A stretch of DNA of 64,000 nt from Bacteroidetes bacterium UBA7674 (GTDB taxonomy: Bacteria; Bacteroidota; Bacteroidia; Chitinophagales; Chitinophagaceae), in assembly GCA_002483105.1 (NCBI GenBank), contig DLHG01000015.1:458747-522746 (forward strand), written 5' to 3'. Below are positions 34,319 through 41,253 of the stretch, in pieces. The position numbers and the translations under genes are program-made. The notes beneath the pieces are model-generated. The model saw only the letters and a list, made by a program, of their open reading frames with translations, made no database searches and was not told the DNA's origin. Within the stretch, counting starts at the first letter, position 1, and every line of letters starts with the position of its first letter.

Positions 34319-34392
34319 CGGACCGGACGGGACTCGAACCCGCGACCTCCGCCGTGACAGGGCGGCATTCTAACCAACTGAACTACCGATCC
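34319..34392 (-). tRNA. tRNA-Asp (GTC)
   Basis: The 74-nt leftward sequence folds as a standard cloverleaf. The acceptor stem is GGATCGG with CCGGTCC (one T-G pair). The D arm contains AGTTCAGTTGGTTAGA. The anticodon stem-loop is CCGCC-CTGTCAC-GGCGG with anticodon GTC. The T arm is GCGGG-TTCGAGT-CCCGT, and the discriminator base is G. CCA is not encoded. Confidence 0.96.
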
Positions 34393-34497
34393 AAGGGAGT
34401 TTAGCCTAATTTTTTAATTTATATATTAAAAGAGCTTTATTACTTATTTGTGTCCCGGCAACTACAAAAACACATTATTTCTTCGTTGTTGGGGCTG

Positions 34498-34530
34498 CAA
34501 AGATAAAGGCATTTTTCTAAATTCTGCAAA
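34498..34530 (-). promoter_or_regulatory. Candidate promoter of tRNA-Asp
   Basis: Read leftward: TTTG (complement 34527-34530), 21 nt, TATCTTTG (complement 34498-34505), about 100 nt upstream of the tRNA 5' end. The 34393-34497 stretch holds no gene. Confidence 0.5.
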
Positions 34531-34556
34531 TGTTCTTTTAAAAAACTTTCAAACCT

Positions 34557-34564
34557 TACTTTTG
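34557..34564 (+). promoter_or_regulatory. -7 box TACTTTTG of accA
   Basis: This exact TAnnTTTG match ends 18 nt before the accA ATG at 34583. Confidence 0.5.
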
Positions 34565-34582
34565 TACCTCAAATACAAACTT

Positions 34583-35539
34583 ATGCAGTTCCTGGATTTT
34601 GAAAAACCTATTGAAGAATTGTTTGGCCAGATAACGAAGCTGAAGGATATGTCCGCCAAAAATTCGTCAGTTGATGTGAGTGGAAGTATTCGTGAGCTGG
34701 AGGAAGCCATTGAGAAGACACGCAGCACTATATATAGCAACCTCACCCCGTGGCAGCGCGTACAGCTGAGCCGCCACCCTGAGCGCCCTTATACACTGTA
34801 CTATATTGAGAAGATATTCAACAACTTTACCGAACTATATGGCGACCGCCAGGTAAAGGACGATAAAGCCATGATAGGCGGTATGGCTATGCTGGACGAT
34901 ATGCCGGTAATGGTAATAGGTCAGCAGAAAGGTATCAATACCAAGATGCGCCAGATGCGCAACTTCGGTATGGCTAACCCGGAAGGCTATCGTAAAGCCC
35001 TGCGCCTGATGAAAATGGCGGAAAAGTTCGGCCACCCGATCGTTACACTGATAGATACTCCCGGTGCTTACCCGGGACTGGAAGCTGAGGAACGCGGACA
35101 AGGTGAGGCCATAGCCCGCAACCTGTTCGAAATGGTGAACATGAAAGTGCCCGTTATCTGCATCATTATAGGTGAAGGTGCATCGGGCGGTGCATTGGGT
35201 ATAGGTATTGGTGATAAAGTAGTGATGCTGGAAAATACCTGGTACACTGTTATCTCCCCCGAGTCTTGCTCTTCTATCCTCTGGCGCAGCTGGAATTTCA
35301 AAGAACAAGCAGCAGAACAACTGAAGCTGACCTCTGTTGACATGAAAGGCTTCGGACTGGTGGATGATGTATTGCCGGAGCCTGTAGGTGGTGCTCATGC
35401 CGACCCGGAAGGAATGGCAGCTACTATCAAAAAATATTTATTAGAAACAATTCCTGCCTTGCAAAAGAAAGGTGAGGAAAAAAGAATAGAAGAACGCATT
35501 GAGAAATTCTCAGGCATGGGCTTCTATGATGAAGAGTAA
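34583..35539 (+). CDS. accA: Acetyl-CoA carboxylase carboxyltransferase, alpha subunit
   Basis: AccA and AccD form the carboxyltransferase that moves CO2 from biotin to acetyl-CoA, giving malonyl-CoA for fatty acid synthesis. The 318-residue protein starts MQFLDFEKPIEELFGQI and contains the crotonase-fold landmarks: RHPERPYTLYYIEKIF, GYRKALRLMKMAEKFGHPIV, TLIDTPGAYPGLEAEERGQG and the oxyanion-hole region IGEGASGGALGIGIGD. The start at 34583 matches the usual AccA N-terminus; the open frame upstream is not AccA-like. accD and accBC are not nearby. It is followed by dapA after a repeat-filled gap. Confidence 0.96.
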   Translation: MQFLDFEKPIEELFGQITKLKDMSAKNSSVDVSGSIRELEEAIEKTRSTIYSNLTPWQRVQLSRHPERPYTLYYIEKIFNNFTELYGDRQVKDDKAMIGGMAMLDDMPVMVIGQQKGINTKMRQMRNFGMANPEGYRKALRLMKMAEKFGHPIVTLIDTPGAYPGLEAEERGQGEAIARNLFEMVNMKVPVICIIIGEGASGGALGIGIGDKVVMLENTWYTVISPESCSSILWRSWNFKEQAAEQLKLTSVDMKGFGLVDDVLPEPVGGAHADPEGMAATIKKYLLETIPALQKKGEEKRIEERIEKFSGMGFYDEE

Positions 35540-35550
35540 ACCCGATGCTC

Positions 35551-35606
35551 GTTTCTCGATACTCGATATTGGATACTCGATGTTTTTGAATTTTGATTTT
35601 TGAATT
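35551..35606. repeat. CGATACTCGATATTGG and TTTTTGAATTTTGA repeats between accA and dapA
   Basis: Three iterations of an (A/T)CTCGATA-type unit (35554-35581) are followed by TTTTTGAATTTTGATTTTTG with a further partial copy. The first kind is shared with 23588-23615. The second resembles the repeats inside the etf and atp operons. Confidence 0.7.
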
Positions 35607-35637
35607 TAGCGCAGCGTTCTCATTGAGCAAAGCGAAA

Positions 35638-35645
35638 TAATTTTG
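35638..35645 (+). promoter_or_regulatory. -7 box TAATTTTG of dapA
   Basis: This TAnnTTTG match ends 7 nt before the dapA ATG, predicting a leader of only a few nucleotides. Confidence 0.45.
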
Positions 35646-35652
35646 AATTAAC

Positions 35653-36531
35653 ATGGCTCATATTTTCCGTGGTACAGGTGTGGCGTTGGTAACACCTTTT
35701 AATGCTGATGGTTCAGTTGACTTTTCCTCATTGGAAAAGCTGGTGAACCATGTGATAGAAAATGGTGTCAACTACCTCGTTGCCCTAGGCACTACCGCGG
35801 AAACCCCTACCCTGACTGCTGATGAGAAGAAAGAAGTATTAGCGCACATCATCAAGTTCTGCAACAAACGTGTACCTGTCGTCTGCGGTATAGGCAGCAA
35901 CAACACTGCTGAAGTACTACATGCGCTCAAGACCTACGATCTCTCAGGAGTAGCAGGTATACTGAGCGTAGTGCCTTACTACAACAAGCCAACACAAGAA
36001 GGTTTATACCAACACTTCAAAGCGATAGCATCTGCTACCGATAAGCCGATCATACTCTATAATGTGCCCGGACGCACGGTGACGAATATGTTGCCTGCAA
36101 CTACCCTTCGCCTGGCAAAAGAATTCAAGAACATCGTTGCCGTAAAAGAAGCTGTTGGGCAAATGCCACAGTGCATGGAATTGGTGCAGGGCAAGCCGGA
36201 AGGTTTTGCAGTACTCTCCGGTGATGACGACCTGGTATTACCACAACTGGCGCTTGGTATGGACGGCGTTATCTCGGTAGCTGCCAACTGCTTCACCAAA
36301 GATTTCACCGACATGGTGAACAGCGGCCTGAACGGCGACTTTGACACCGCCCGCAAACTGCATTACAAACTACTGAAAGGTATCGGCCTGCTGTTCGTAG
36401 ATGGTAATCCTCCGGGAGTAAAATATGTACTGAGTTGCATGAGCATCTGCGGAAACAATCTGCGCCTGCCTGTAGTGCCAGTGAGTGAAGGACTTGCGGA
36501 GAAGATACGTGAGTATTTGAAGGTGTTGTAA
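35653..36531 (+). CDS. dapA: 4-hydroxy-tetrahydrodipicolinate synthase
   Basis: DapA condenses pyruvate with aspartate semialdehyde, the first committed step to diaminopimelate and lysine, and so feeds peptidoglycan synthesis. The 292-residue TIM-barrel enzyme has the Schiff-base Lys165 (VAVKEAVGQ), the catalytic Tyr136 (ILYNVPGRT), the Tyr pair 109-110 in VVPYYNKPTQEG, and the GTTAETPTL loop. Length and motifs are typical of the bacterial enzyme, and I see no sign of the related N-acetylneuraminate lyase. Confidence 0.96.
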   Translation: MAHIFRGTGVALVTPFNADGSVDFSSLEKLVNHVIENGVNYLVALGTTAETPTLTADEKKEVLAHIIKFCNKRVPVVCGIGSNNTAEVLHALKTYDLSGVAGILSVVPYYNKPTQEGLYQHFKAIASATDKPIILYNVPGRTVTNMLPATTLRLAKEFKNIVAVKEAVGQMPQCMELVQGKPEGFAVLSGDDDLVLPQLALGMDGVISVAANCFTKDFTDMVNSGLNGDFDTARKLHYKLLKGIGLLFVDGNPPGVKYVLSCMSICGNNLRLPVVPVSEGLAEKIREYLKVL

Positions 36532-36554
36532 TCACTCTCTAACCAACGAATAAG

Positions 36555-37013
36555 TTGACCACACCCAATATATCTGATATTATTGCTCAAATTGAACATC
36601 TGATGTATGGGTTCAATTTTGAAGTCTGCTTAGGTGTAGACCTATTCGAAGGCTGCACTATTGAGGACTTTAAAACAGCCCTAAAGAAAAAGTACCCTAG
36701 TGTAGACCTCAATTATATACAACACCTCGTTCCAATCGACAAAGAAGAATTAATTGCCGACATAAAAGACAAACTAAACTATAGAGGCGATTCCCATGCA
36801 GGCTTGTCATTATCTAAAGAGAAAGAAACTTCATTACTAGAATTACAAGCAAGCTTAATAACCTATATAAATAGGTTTCTCGATGGAAGTAAAAGCTATT
36901 CTTGTCCATTTGACGAAAGCGCAATTCCTGGTTATCCTGTATTCTGGAATTACTGTTATGCAGTATTCTCTAACAATAGTATAATGTTCACTTACGGTTC
37001 CGCGTCGGATTAA
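36555..37013 (+). CDS. Hypothetical protein, AT-rich
   Basis: This is a soluble protein of about 152 residues with no motif I can assign: a helical N-terminus (ISDIIAQIEHLMYGFNFEVC), an acidic middle and a C-terminal Cys/Tyr-rich stretch (YPVFWNYCYAVFSNNSIMFT). The frame opens with TTG at 36555; the first ATG is at 36603 and would give 136 residues. Base composition is visibly richer in A/T than that of dapA, and the codons differ, which hints at acquired DNA. It starts 23 nt after dapA and its stop lies 1 nt from that of the convergent DinB gene. Confidence 0.6.
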   Translation: MTTPNISDIIAQIEHLMYGFNFEVCLGVDLFEGCTIEDFKTALKKKYPSVDLNYIQHLVPIDKEELIADIKDKLNYRGDSHAGLSLSKEKETSLLELQASLITYINRFLDGSKSYSCPFDESAIPGYPVFWNYCYAVFSNNSIMFTYGSASD

Positions 37014-37014
37014 T

Positions 37015-37536
37015 CTACATTTCTAAGTTTTTCTTTGTTTGCTCCAAATGATGTGTCGGGTGATACGACATGAGGCAGAAGAATTCTCTGATCGATAATT
37101 TTCCTAAGAATGGATGTGGTAATACCAGTGTATCCAATTCCTCTTCCGAATAGGTAGCCACCTGTTGTTGAATTGTGCCAAGTATAGTGAGCAACTTATC
37201 TGTGAACTCTTCTCTTTGGCTTAACGGCACATTCTGCGGAAGAAATTGCTCAGGGGCTTTTCCTCCGGTAGCCAGTCCTTTCTTGTATGTTTCTATCACC
37301 TCATTATACGACATCGTAGGGCGCCCAATGTTGCCGAACTTGTTCTGAATGTATTCTTTAGAACCAAGCGCCTGGCTGATAGGAACCAGGGTGAGATAGA
37401 CGTGTGCGAGTTGCTGACCGGGTGTCCATTTGCCATTGGCCGTATGTAGGAATTTTTCATCAGGCAATGAGTTGATGTATTCTGAGAGGTCTTTGTGGTT
37501 CTGATAAAATGAATCCATCAATTGCTTTGTTGTCAT
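37015..37536 (-). CDS. DinB-family protein (YfiT/DinB four-helix metalloprotein)
   Basis: This is a 173-residue all-helical protein of the DinB-like superfamily. The metal-ligand histidines fit the family pattern: WTPGQQLAHVYLTLVPISQA in the second helix, and SYHPTHHLEQTKKNLEM at the C-terminus. Members often are thiol (bacillithiol or mycothiol) S-transferases or stress-induced proteins of unknown role; DNA-damage inducibility is not implied. It stands alone. Confidence 0.85.
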   Translation of the reverse strand: MTTKQLMDSFYQNHKDLSEYINSLPDEKFLHTANGKWTPGQQLAHVYLTLVPISQALGSKEYIQNKFGNIGRPTMSYNEVIETYKKGLATGGKAPEQFLPQNVPLSQREEFTDKLLTILGTIQQQVATYSEEELDTLVLPHPFLGKLSIREFFCLMSYHPTHHLEQTKKNLEM

Positions 37537-37642
37537 AAAATATCCTTTTGTAAATACACTCTAAAATAAACATTCCTTTCGCATGGCATTAAGTCTCTAA
37601 TCCATTTTTACTATTTTAGGCATAGCGAATAACAATTCACAC

Positions 37643-38017
37643 ATGAAAAAGCTCCTCAACATCCTGCTTATACTCACCTCGCTAATCGGTTACTTAGAAT
37701 GGGGCAAGGACCATCACATGTTCCTGTTCCAGATGGAGTATGAAATCTTCTTTCACACGCCTGATAAAGATGCCATGGTACATCCTGCTGTGCTCATTCC
37801 ATTGCTGGGGCAACTGATCCTATTGTTTACTGTATTTCAAAAGACACCTTCTAAGGCGCTTACTTTTATAGGGCTTATCAGCTTAAGTGTGCTGCTGCTC
37901 TTCCTGTTCTTTATCGGGGCAACGAGTGGTAATATAAAAATACTGCTCTCTACTATTCCTTTTATTGTGACGGGGATATTCGTGGTGAGAGCGCATAGGA
38001 ATAGGAAAGTTAGTTAA
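37643..38017 (+). CDS. Small multi-pass membrane protein of unknown function
   Basis: This is a 124-residue protein with about four hydrophobic segments: MKKLLNILLILTSLIGYLEW, HPAVLIPLLGQLILLFTVF, ALTFIGLISLSVLLLFLFFI, and ILLSTIPFIVTGIFVVRAHR. The basic tail is RNRKVS. I recognise no family. It is followed by a hairpin at 38041 that can act as its terminator. Confidence 0.72.
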   Translation: MKKLLNILLILTSLIGYLEWGKDHHMFLFQMEYEIFFHTPDKDAMVHPAVLIPLLGQLILLFTVFQKTPSKALTFIGLISLSVLLLFLFFIGATSGNIKILLSTIPFIVTGIFVVRAHRNRKVS

Positions 38018-38040
38018 ACACTGTGCGAGTCACCCACCCC

Positions 38041-38092
38041 GCCTAATCCCGCTGAAGGGCGGGATTAGGCATCCCTCCCTGCCAGGAGGGGA
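38041..38092. terminator. Two adjacent GC-rich hairpins
   Basis: A perfect 12-bp stem (GCCTAATCCCGC with GCGGGATTAGGC, 6-nt loop, 38041-38070) is followed at once by a second, weaker palindrome (CCTCCCTGCCAGGAGG, 38074-38089). They lack a proper T run, so the pair may be a REP-like repeat rather than a simple terminator. Confidence 0.6.
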
Positions 38093-38121
38093 GTCCAATT
38101 ATTCTAGTTCTACTTTATTGC

Positions 38122-38205
38122 AGACTTGTGCAACGTCTGTGCGAACTTGTGCTGTGTCTGTGCAGACTTAAGCTGCGTCTGTGCAAGTTTATGCTATGTC
38201 TGTGC
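38122..38205. repeat. Tandem array A: four imperfect 21-bp units
   Basis: Four consecutive 21-nt units at 38122, 38143, 38164 and 38185 each end in GTCTGTGC and have a (A/G)(A/G)(A/G)(C/T)TT..GC half upstream. Identity between units is imperfect, but the period is exact. The wider 38018-38635 stretch has no convincing gene. Confidence 0.8.
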
Positions 38206-38370
38206 AGCGTAGTGCAGGGTTGATTTTCGTTAGATTAGCCGTGGTAGCTGGTTTGGGCAATTTGGACTCGGTTTGCTTCTAGTAGTTTTATGTTCTATTT
38301 ATTTTTACTTCACTTTTGGTCAAGTAATGCGGGCTGAAAGTCAAGTCTGGCAAGGGGTCACTCTTTTTTG

Positions 38371-38486
38371 TTTCAGTTTTGCTGCTTTTTGCTTCACTTT
38401 TACTTCACTTTTGTTTCATGTCATTTCACTTTTGCTTCCGGTTGTTTCAGTTTTGCTTCCGGTCATTTCACTTTTGTTTCCCGGAC
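38371..38486. repeat. Tandem array B: 21-bp units of TTTCACTTTTGCTTCC type
   Basis: Four units in exact 21-nt register (38403, 38424, 38445, 38466) share TTCA(C/G)TTTTG(C/T)TTC. A related unit lies at 38371-38391 with degenerate sequence in between. One strand is almost pure pyrimidine plus G. It differs in sequence from array A but has the same period. Confidence 0.8.
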
Positions 38487-38635
38487 CTTTTTCTGATGGC
38501 CTGAAATGCATTACTATGGCGGATTTCGGGCATTGTAAAGGTACGAAATGTATACCTACAGGGGCGAAGAACATATCCACAATATTTTTAACTACTTTGT
38601 AGTTTGAATTACAAACCCTGATAGGTACAGGTATT

Positions 38636-39469
38636 ATGAAGCATGTACTAATGATATTGACGTTTGCCATTCTGTGCTGCACGGCGCAGGGACAAACTGT
38701 TGATACTTTCGAGGTGCGTTTTAACCTGAATGATCCTAAGCTTACGGATAAGTCAAAAGTGTATATAGACCAGCTTTTGTCTAAGTATAAGATAAGTCGT
38801 GGACAGAAGCTGATCATACTTGGATATGCTGACCACCTGGGAAGTGAGAATGATAATATGACGCTCTCCGGAAAAAGGGCTGCCAATGTGAAGGACCACC
38901 TTGCAGCATCAGGATACAAGGATGAGGAGATCAGTGTATGTATTGGTAAGGGGGAAATAGCCAATAACACAACGCACAAAGCAGGTATACCCGACGACCG
39001 GAAAGTACTGATCATTATAGACAGGGGGAAGGCACCTGCAACCACTAGTGGCGCGAAAAAAGGCACTCCCCTGTTTGATATCTCCGCGCTGAAGGAAGAT
39101 GATGTGGTGCCGCTCGACCGTGTCTTCTTTGAGGCGGGCAGCTATAAGATCAGTGAGCAGTCTTACTTTGAGCTGAGCAAGCTCGCTACTTTCCTGAGAA
39201 ACAACCCATCTGTGCATGTTCAGGTAGAAGGACATATGTGTTGCTCCAAACTTATGCCCAATGATATACCCGTAGCCGACACGGGCGTTAATAGCCTGTC
39301 AGGAAAAAGGGCCAGGGCCATCTACGACTTCCTGGTAGTAAACGGAGTTGACGCGGAGCGGATGAAGTATGTGGGCCATGGCACCACGCGTCCGTTCGTG
39401 ACGCCGGAGATAACACCGGATGATGAGGCAAAGAACAGGCGGGTGGGGATAAGAGTGTTGAGGAAGTGA
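38636..39469 (+). CDS. Secreted protein with two OmpA-like domains
   Basis: This is a 277-residue protein with a signal peptide (MKHVLMILTFAILCCTAQGQ) and two OmpA/MotB-type peptidoglycan-binding modules in series. The first (about 22-120) is FEVRFNLNDPKLTDKSKVYI, then LIILGYADHLGSENDNMTLS, with KRAANVKDHL. The second (about 150-277) is VFFEAGSYKISEQSYFELSK, then VQVEGHMCCSK, LSGKRARAIYDFLVVNGV and KNRRVGIRVL. The second has the expected Asn/Arg peptidoglycan-contact residues near its C-terminus. There is no beta-barrel. It likely sits in the periplasm, tethered to the cell wall. The upstream region is the repeat-rich 38018-38635 stretch. Confidence 0.85.
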   Translation: MKHVLMILTFAILCCTAQGQTVDTFEVRFNLNDPKLTDKSKVYIDQLLSKYKISRGQKLIILGYADHLGSENDNMTLSGKRAANVKDHLAASGYKDEEISVCIGKGEIANNTTHKAGIPDDRKVLIIIDRGKAPATTSGAKKGTPLFDISALKEDDVVPLDRVFFEAGSYKISEQSYFELSKLATFLRNNPSVHVQVEGHMCCSKLMPNDIPVADTGVNSLSGKRARAIYDFLVVNGVDAERMKYVGHGTTRPFVTPEITPDDEAKNRRVGIRVLRK

Positions 39470-39489
39470 AAAATAAATGTGCACCGTTT

Positions 39490-39700
39490 GCCCCCGCGTA
39501 ATTCTACCATTTTGCTGATATCACGAAAATGGTCAGAAACCACTTCCGAAGCGTAGCTCAGCCTAACAACAACGTGGGGCAGCATGACAATACTAAGCAG
39601 AAGATTATCACCCCGCTTCTGAACAAATCGAGTCCTCCGGCTGTTTAAGCTATAGCAATGATCGGCACACAAATACTGACAATACTTATACAATTATCAC
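39490..39700. other. Unassigned intergenic stretch before ahcY
   Basis: No intact gene is visible. The leftward strand reads open from about 39693 through this stretch with a fairly protein-like composition (VVRLSYASEVVSDHF, then RDISKMVEL), but it has no plausible start context and runs into the OmpA gene's antisense. It may be a decayed gene fragment or a dispersed repeat. Confidence 0.3.
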
Positions 39701-39701
39701 A

Positions 39702-39721
39702 TATTAACCTTATGGTTAATA
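39702..39721. promoter_or_regulatory. Palindromic operator candidate at the ahcY promoter
   Basis: The inverted repeat TATTAACC-TTAT-GGTTAATA has perfect 8-bp arms. It is centred where the -33 element of the ahcY promoter would lie, 13 nt upstream of the -7 box, so a bound dimeric regulator would block or modulate initiation. Confidence 0.5.
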
Positions 39722-39734
39722 GTAGGAGATTATG

Positions 39735-39742
39735 TACCTTTG
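39735..39742 (+). promoter_or_regulatory. -7 box TACCTTTG of ahcY
   Basis: This exact consensus match lies 36 nt before the ahcY ATG. Confidence 0.55.
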
Positions 39743-39778
39743 CCTCCACAAATTTTTAAAATAAATCAATAGTATATC

Positions 39779-41107
39779 ATGAGTACAGCAACTCGCTCTC
39801 AAATTGACTTTAAACTGCCTTATAAAGTGGCAGACATTAGCCTGGCTGAATGGGGTCGTAAGGAAATTAAACTGGCTGAAGCAGAAATGCCGGGCCTGAT
39901 GGCTATCCGTGCCGAATACGGACCGTCTCAACCACTGAAAGGTGCGCGCATAGCAGGTTGCCTGCACATGACCATCCAGACAGCGGTATTGATAGAAACA
40001 TTAACTGCACTGGGAGCTGAGGTTCGCTGGAGCTCTTGTAATATATTCTCTACGCAGGACCACGCTGCTGCTGCAATCGCTGCAACTGGTATTGGTGTTT
40101 TTGCATGGAAAGGCCAATCACAAGCAGAAGCTGACTGGTGCATCGAGCAGACTTTATTCTTTGGTGGTGAAGACCGTCCGCTGAATATGATCCTTGATGA
40201 TGGTGGTGACCTGACGAACATCGTTCTGGACAACTACACTGAACTGGTTCAGCATATAAAAGGCCTGAGTGAAGAAACTACTACAGGTGTTCACCGTCTT
40301 TACGAGCGTATGCAGAAAGGTACTCTACCAATGCCTGCTATCAACGTAAACGACTCTGTTACTAAGTCTAAGTTCGATAACAAGTACGGTTGTAAAGAAT
40401 CACTGGTGGATTCTATCCGTCGTGCTACCGACGTAATGATGGCCGGTAAGGTTGCAGTTGTTGGTGGTTATGGCGACGTAGGTAAAGGTTCTGCTGAGTC
40501 TCTGCGTGGTGCAGGTGCCCGTGTTATCGTTACCGAGATCGATCCTATCTGCGCACTGCAAGCTGCAATGGACGGATTTGAAGTAAAGAAAATGATAGAT
40601 GCAGTGAAAGAAGCTGATATCATCGTTACTGCTTCAGGCTGCCGTGACCTGATCACTGAAGCGCACTTCCGTGCTATGAAGGATAAGGCTATCGTTTGTA
40701 ACATCGGCCACTTCGATATCGAAATAGATATGGCTTGGTTGAACAGCGCTTATGGTTCTACTAAGGATACTATCAAGCCACAAGTTGACCTGTATAGCAT
40801 AGATGGTAAGGAAGTTATCGTGTTGGCAGAAGGTCGCCTGGTGAACCTGGGTTGCGCTACTGGTCACCCTAGCTTCGTGATGAGTAACTCATTCTCTAAC
40901 CAAACGCTGGCGCAAATAGAGCTATGGAACAACCACAGCAACTACGAGAACAAAGTATACGTTCTGCCTAAGCACCTGGATGAGAAAGTTGCCCGCCTGC
41001 ACCTTGCTAAAATTGGCGTGGTACTGGAAGAACTGACTACAGCACAATCTGAATACTTAGGTATCTCTAAGGAAGGTCCTTTCAAACCGGAAATGTATCG
41101 TTACTAG
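39779..41107 (+). CDS. ahcY: Adenosylhomocysteinase (SAH hydrolase)
   Basis: AhcY splits S-adenosylhomocysteine into adenosine and homocysteine, relieving product inhibition of methyltransferases. The 442-residue cytosolic enzyme shows the family blocks AGCLHMTIQTAVLIETL, WSSCNIFSTQDHAAAAIA, DDGGDLTNIV, the NAD-binding GGYGDVGKGSAESLRG and the C-terminal KPEMYRY. Length matches other bacterial forms. The codon choice is regular and T-rich at third positions, consistent with good expression. Homocysteine can be remethylated by the metH product encoded about 4 kb away. No SAH riboswitch-like structure was recognised upstream. Confidence 0.97.
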   Translation: MSTATRSQIDFKLPYKVADISLAEWGRKEIKLAEAEMPGLMAIRAEYGPSQPLKGARIAGCLHMTIQTAVLIETLTALGAEVRWSSCNIFSTQDHAAAAIAATGIGVFAWKGQSQAEADWCIEQTLFFGGEDRPLNMILDDGGDLTNIVLDNYTELVQHIKGLSEETTTGVHRLYERMQKGTLPMPAINVNDSVTKSKFDNKYGCKESLVDSIRRATDVMMAGKVAVVGGYGDVGKGSAESLRGAGARVIVTEIDPICALQAAMDGFEVKKMIDAVKEADIIVTASGCRDLITEAHFRAMKDKAIVCNIGHFDIEIDMAWLNSAYGSTKDTIKPQVDLYSIDGKEVIVLAEGRLVNLGCATGHPSFVMSNSFSNQTLAQIELWNNHSNYENKVYVLPKHLDEKVARLHLAKIGVVLEELTTAQSEYLGISKEGPFKPEMYRY

Positions 41108-41130
41108 TAAATTGATAATCAACATTATAC

Positions 41131-41165
41131 AATCCCCTTCTGTTTTACAGAGGGGGATTTTTTAT
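41131..41165 (+). terminator. Terminator of ahcY
   Basis: A 13-bp stem with one G-T pair (AATCCCCTTCTGT with ACAGAGGGGGATT) closes a TTT loop, followed by a T run. Confidence 0.9.
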
Positions 41166-41253
41166 TTTATGACGTAAAAACATTACAAATCGTTGCGATT
41201 GATCATTCATTAGATTATTTTCACACGCATTGAAATGCTATAAAATACGCCAT

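Noticed and set aside
38122..38486. The 21-bp arrays as a CRISPR array
   Set aside because: Units are directly adjacent without spacers, are imperfect, and no cas gene is present.
38273..38602. Rightward 109-codon hydrophobic frame over array B
   Set aside because: Translation is a Phe/Leu/Ser run dictated by the pyrimidine-rich repeat, with no start context, and it ends before the OmpA gene without conservation-like features.
38416..39066. Leftward 216-codon frame spanning the ompA-like gene and repeat array B
   Set aside because: Most of it is antisense to the OmpA-type gene. The heptapeptide repeat at its end (KSEMTGS-like) merely reads the 21-bp array. A decayed repeat protein cannot be excluded but is unsupported.
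39545..39650. A tRNA-like segment (GTAGCTCAGCC ... ATCGAGTCC)
   Set aside because: The words resemble D- and T-arm consensus, but no acceptor stem or anticodon arm can be formed.
39470..39778. SAH or SAM riboswitch upstream of ahcY
   Set aside because: I could not find the conserved core or a pseudoknot-compatible set of stems; only the short palindrome over the promoter stands out.
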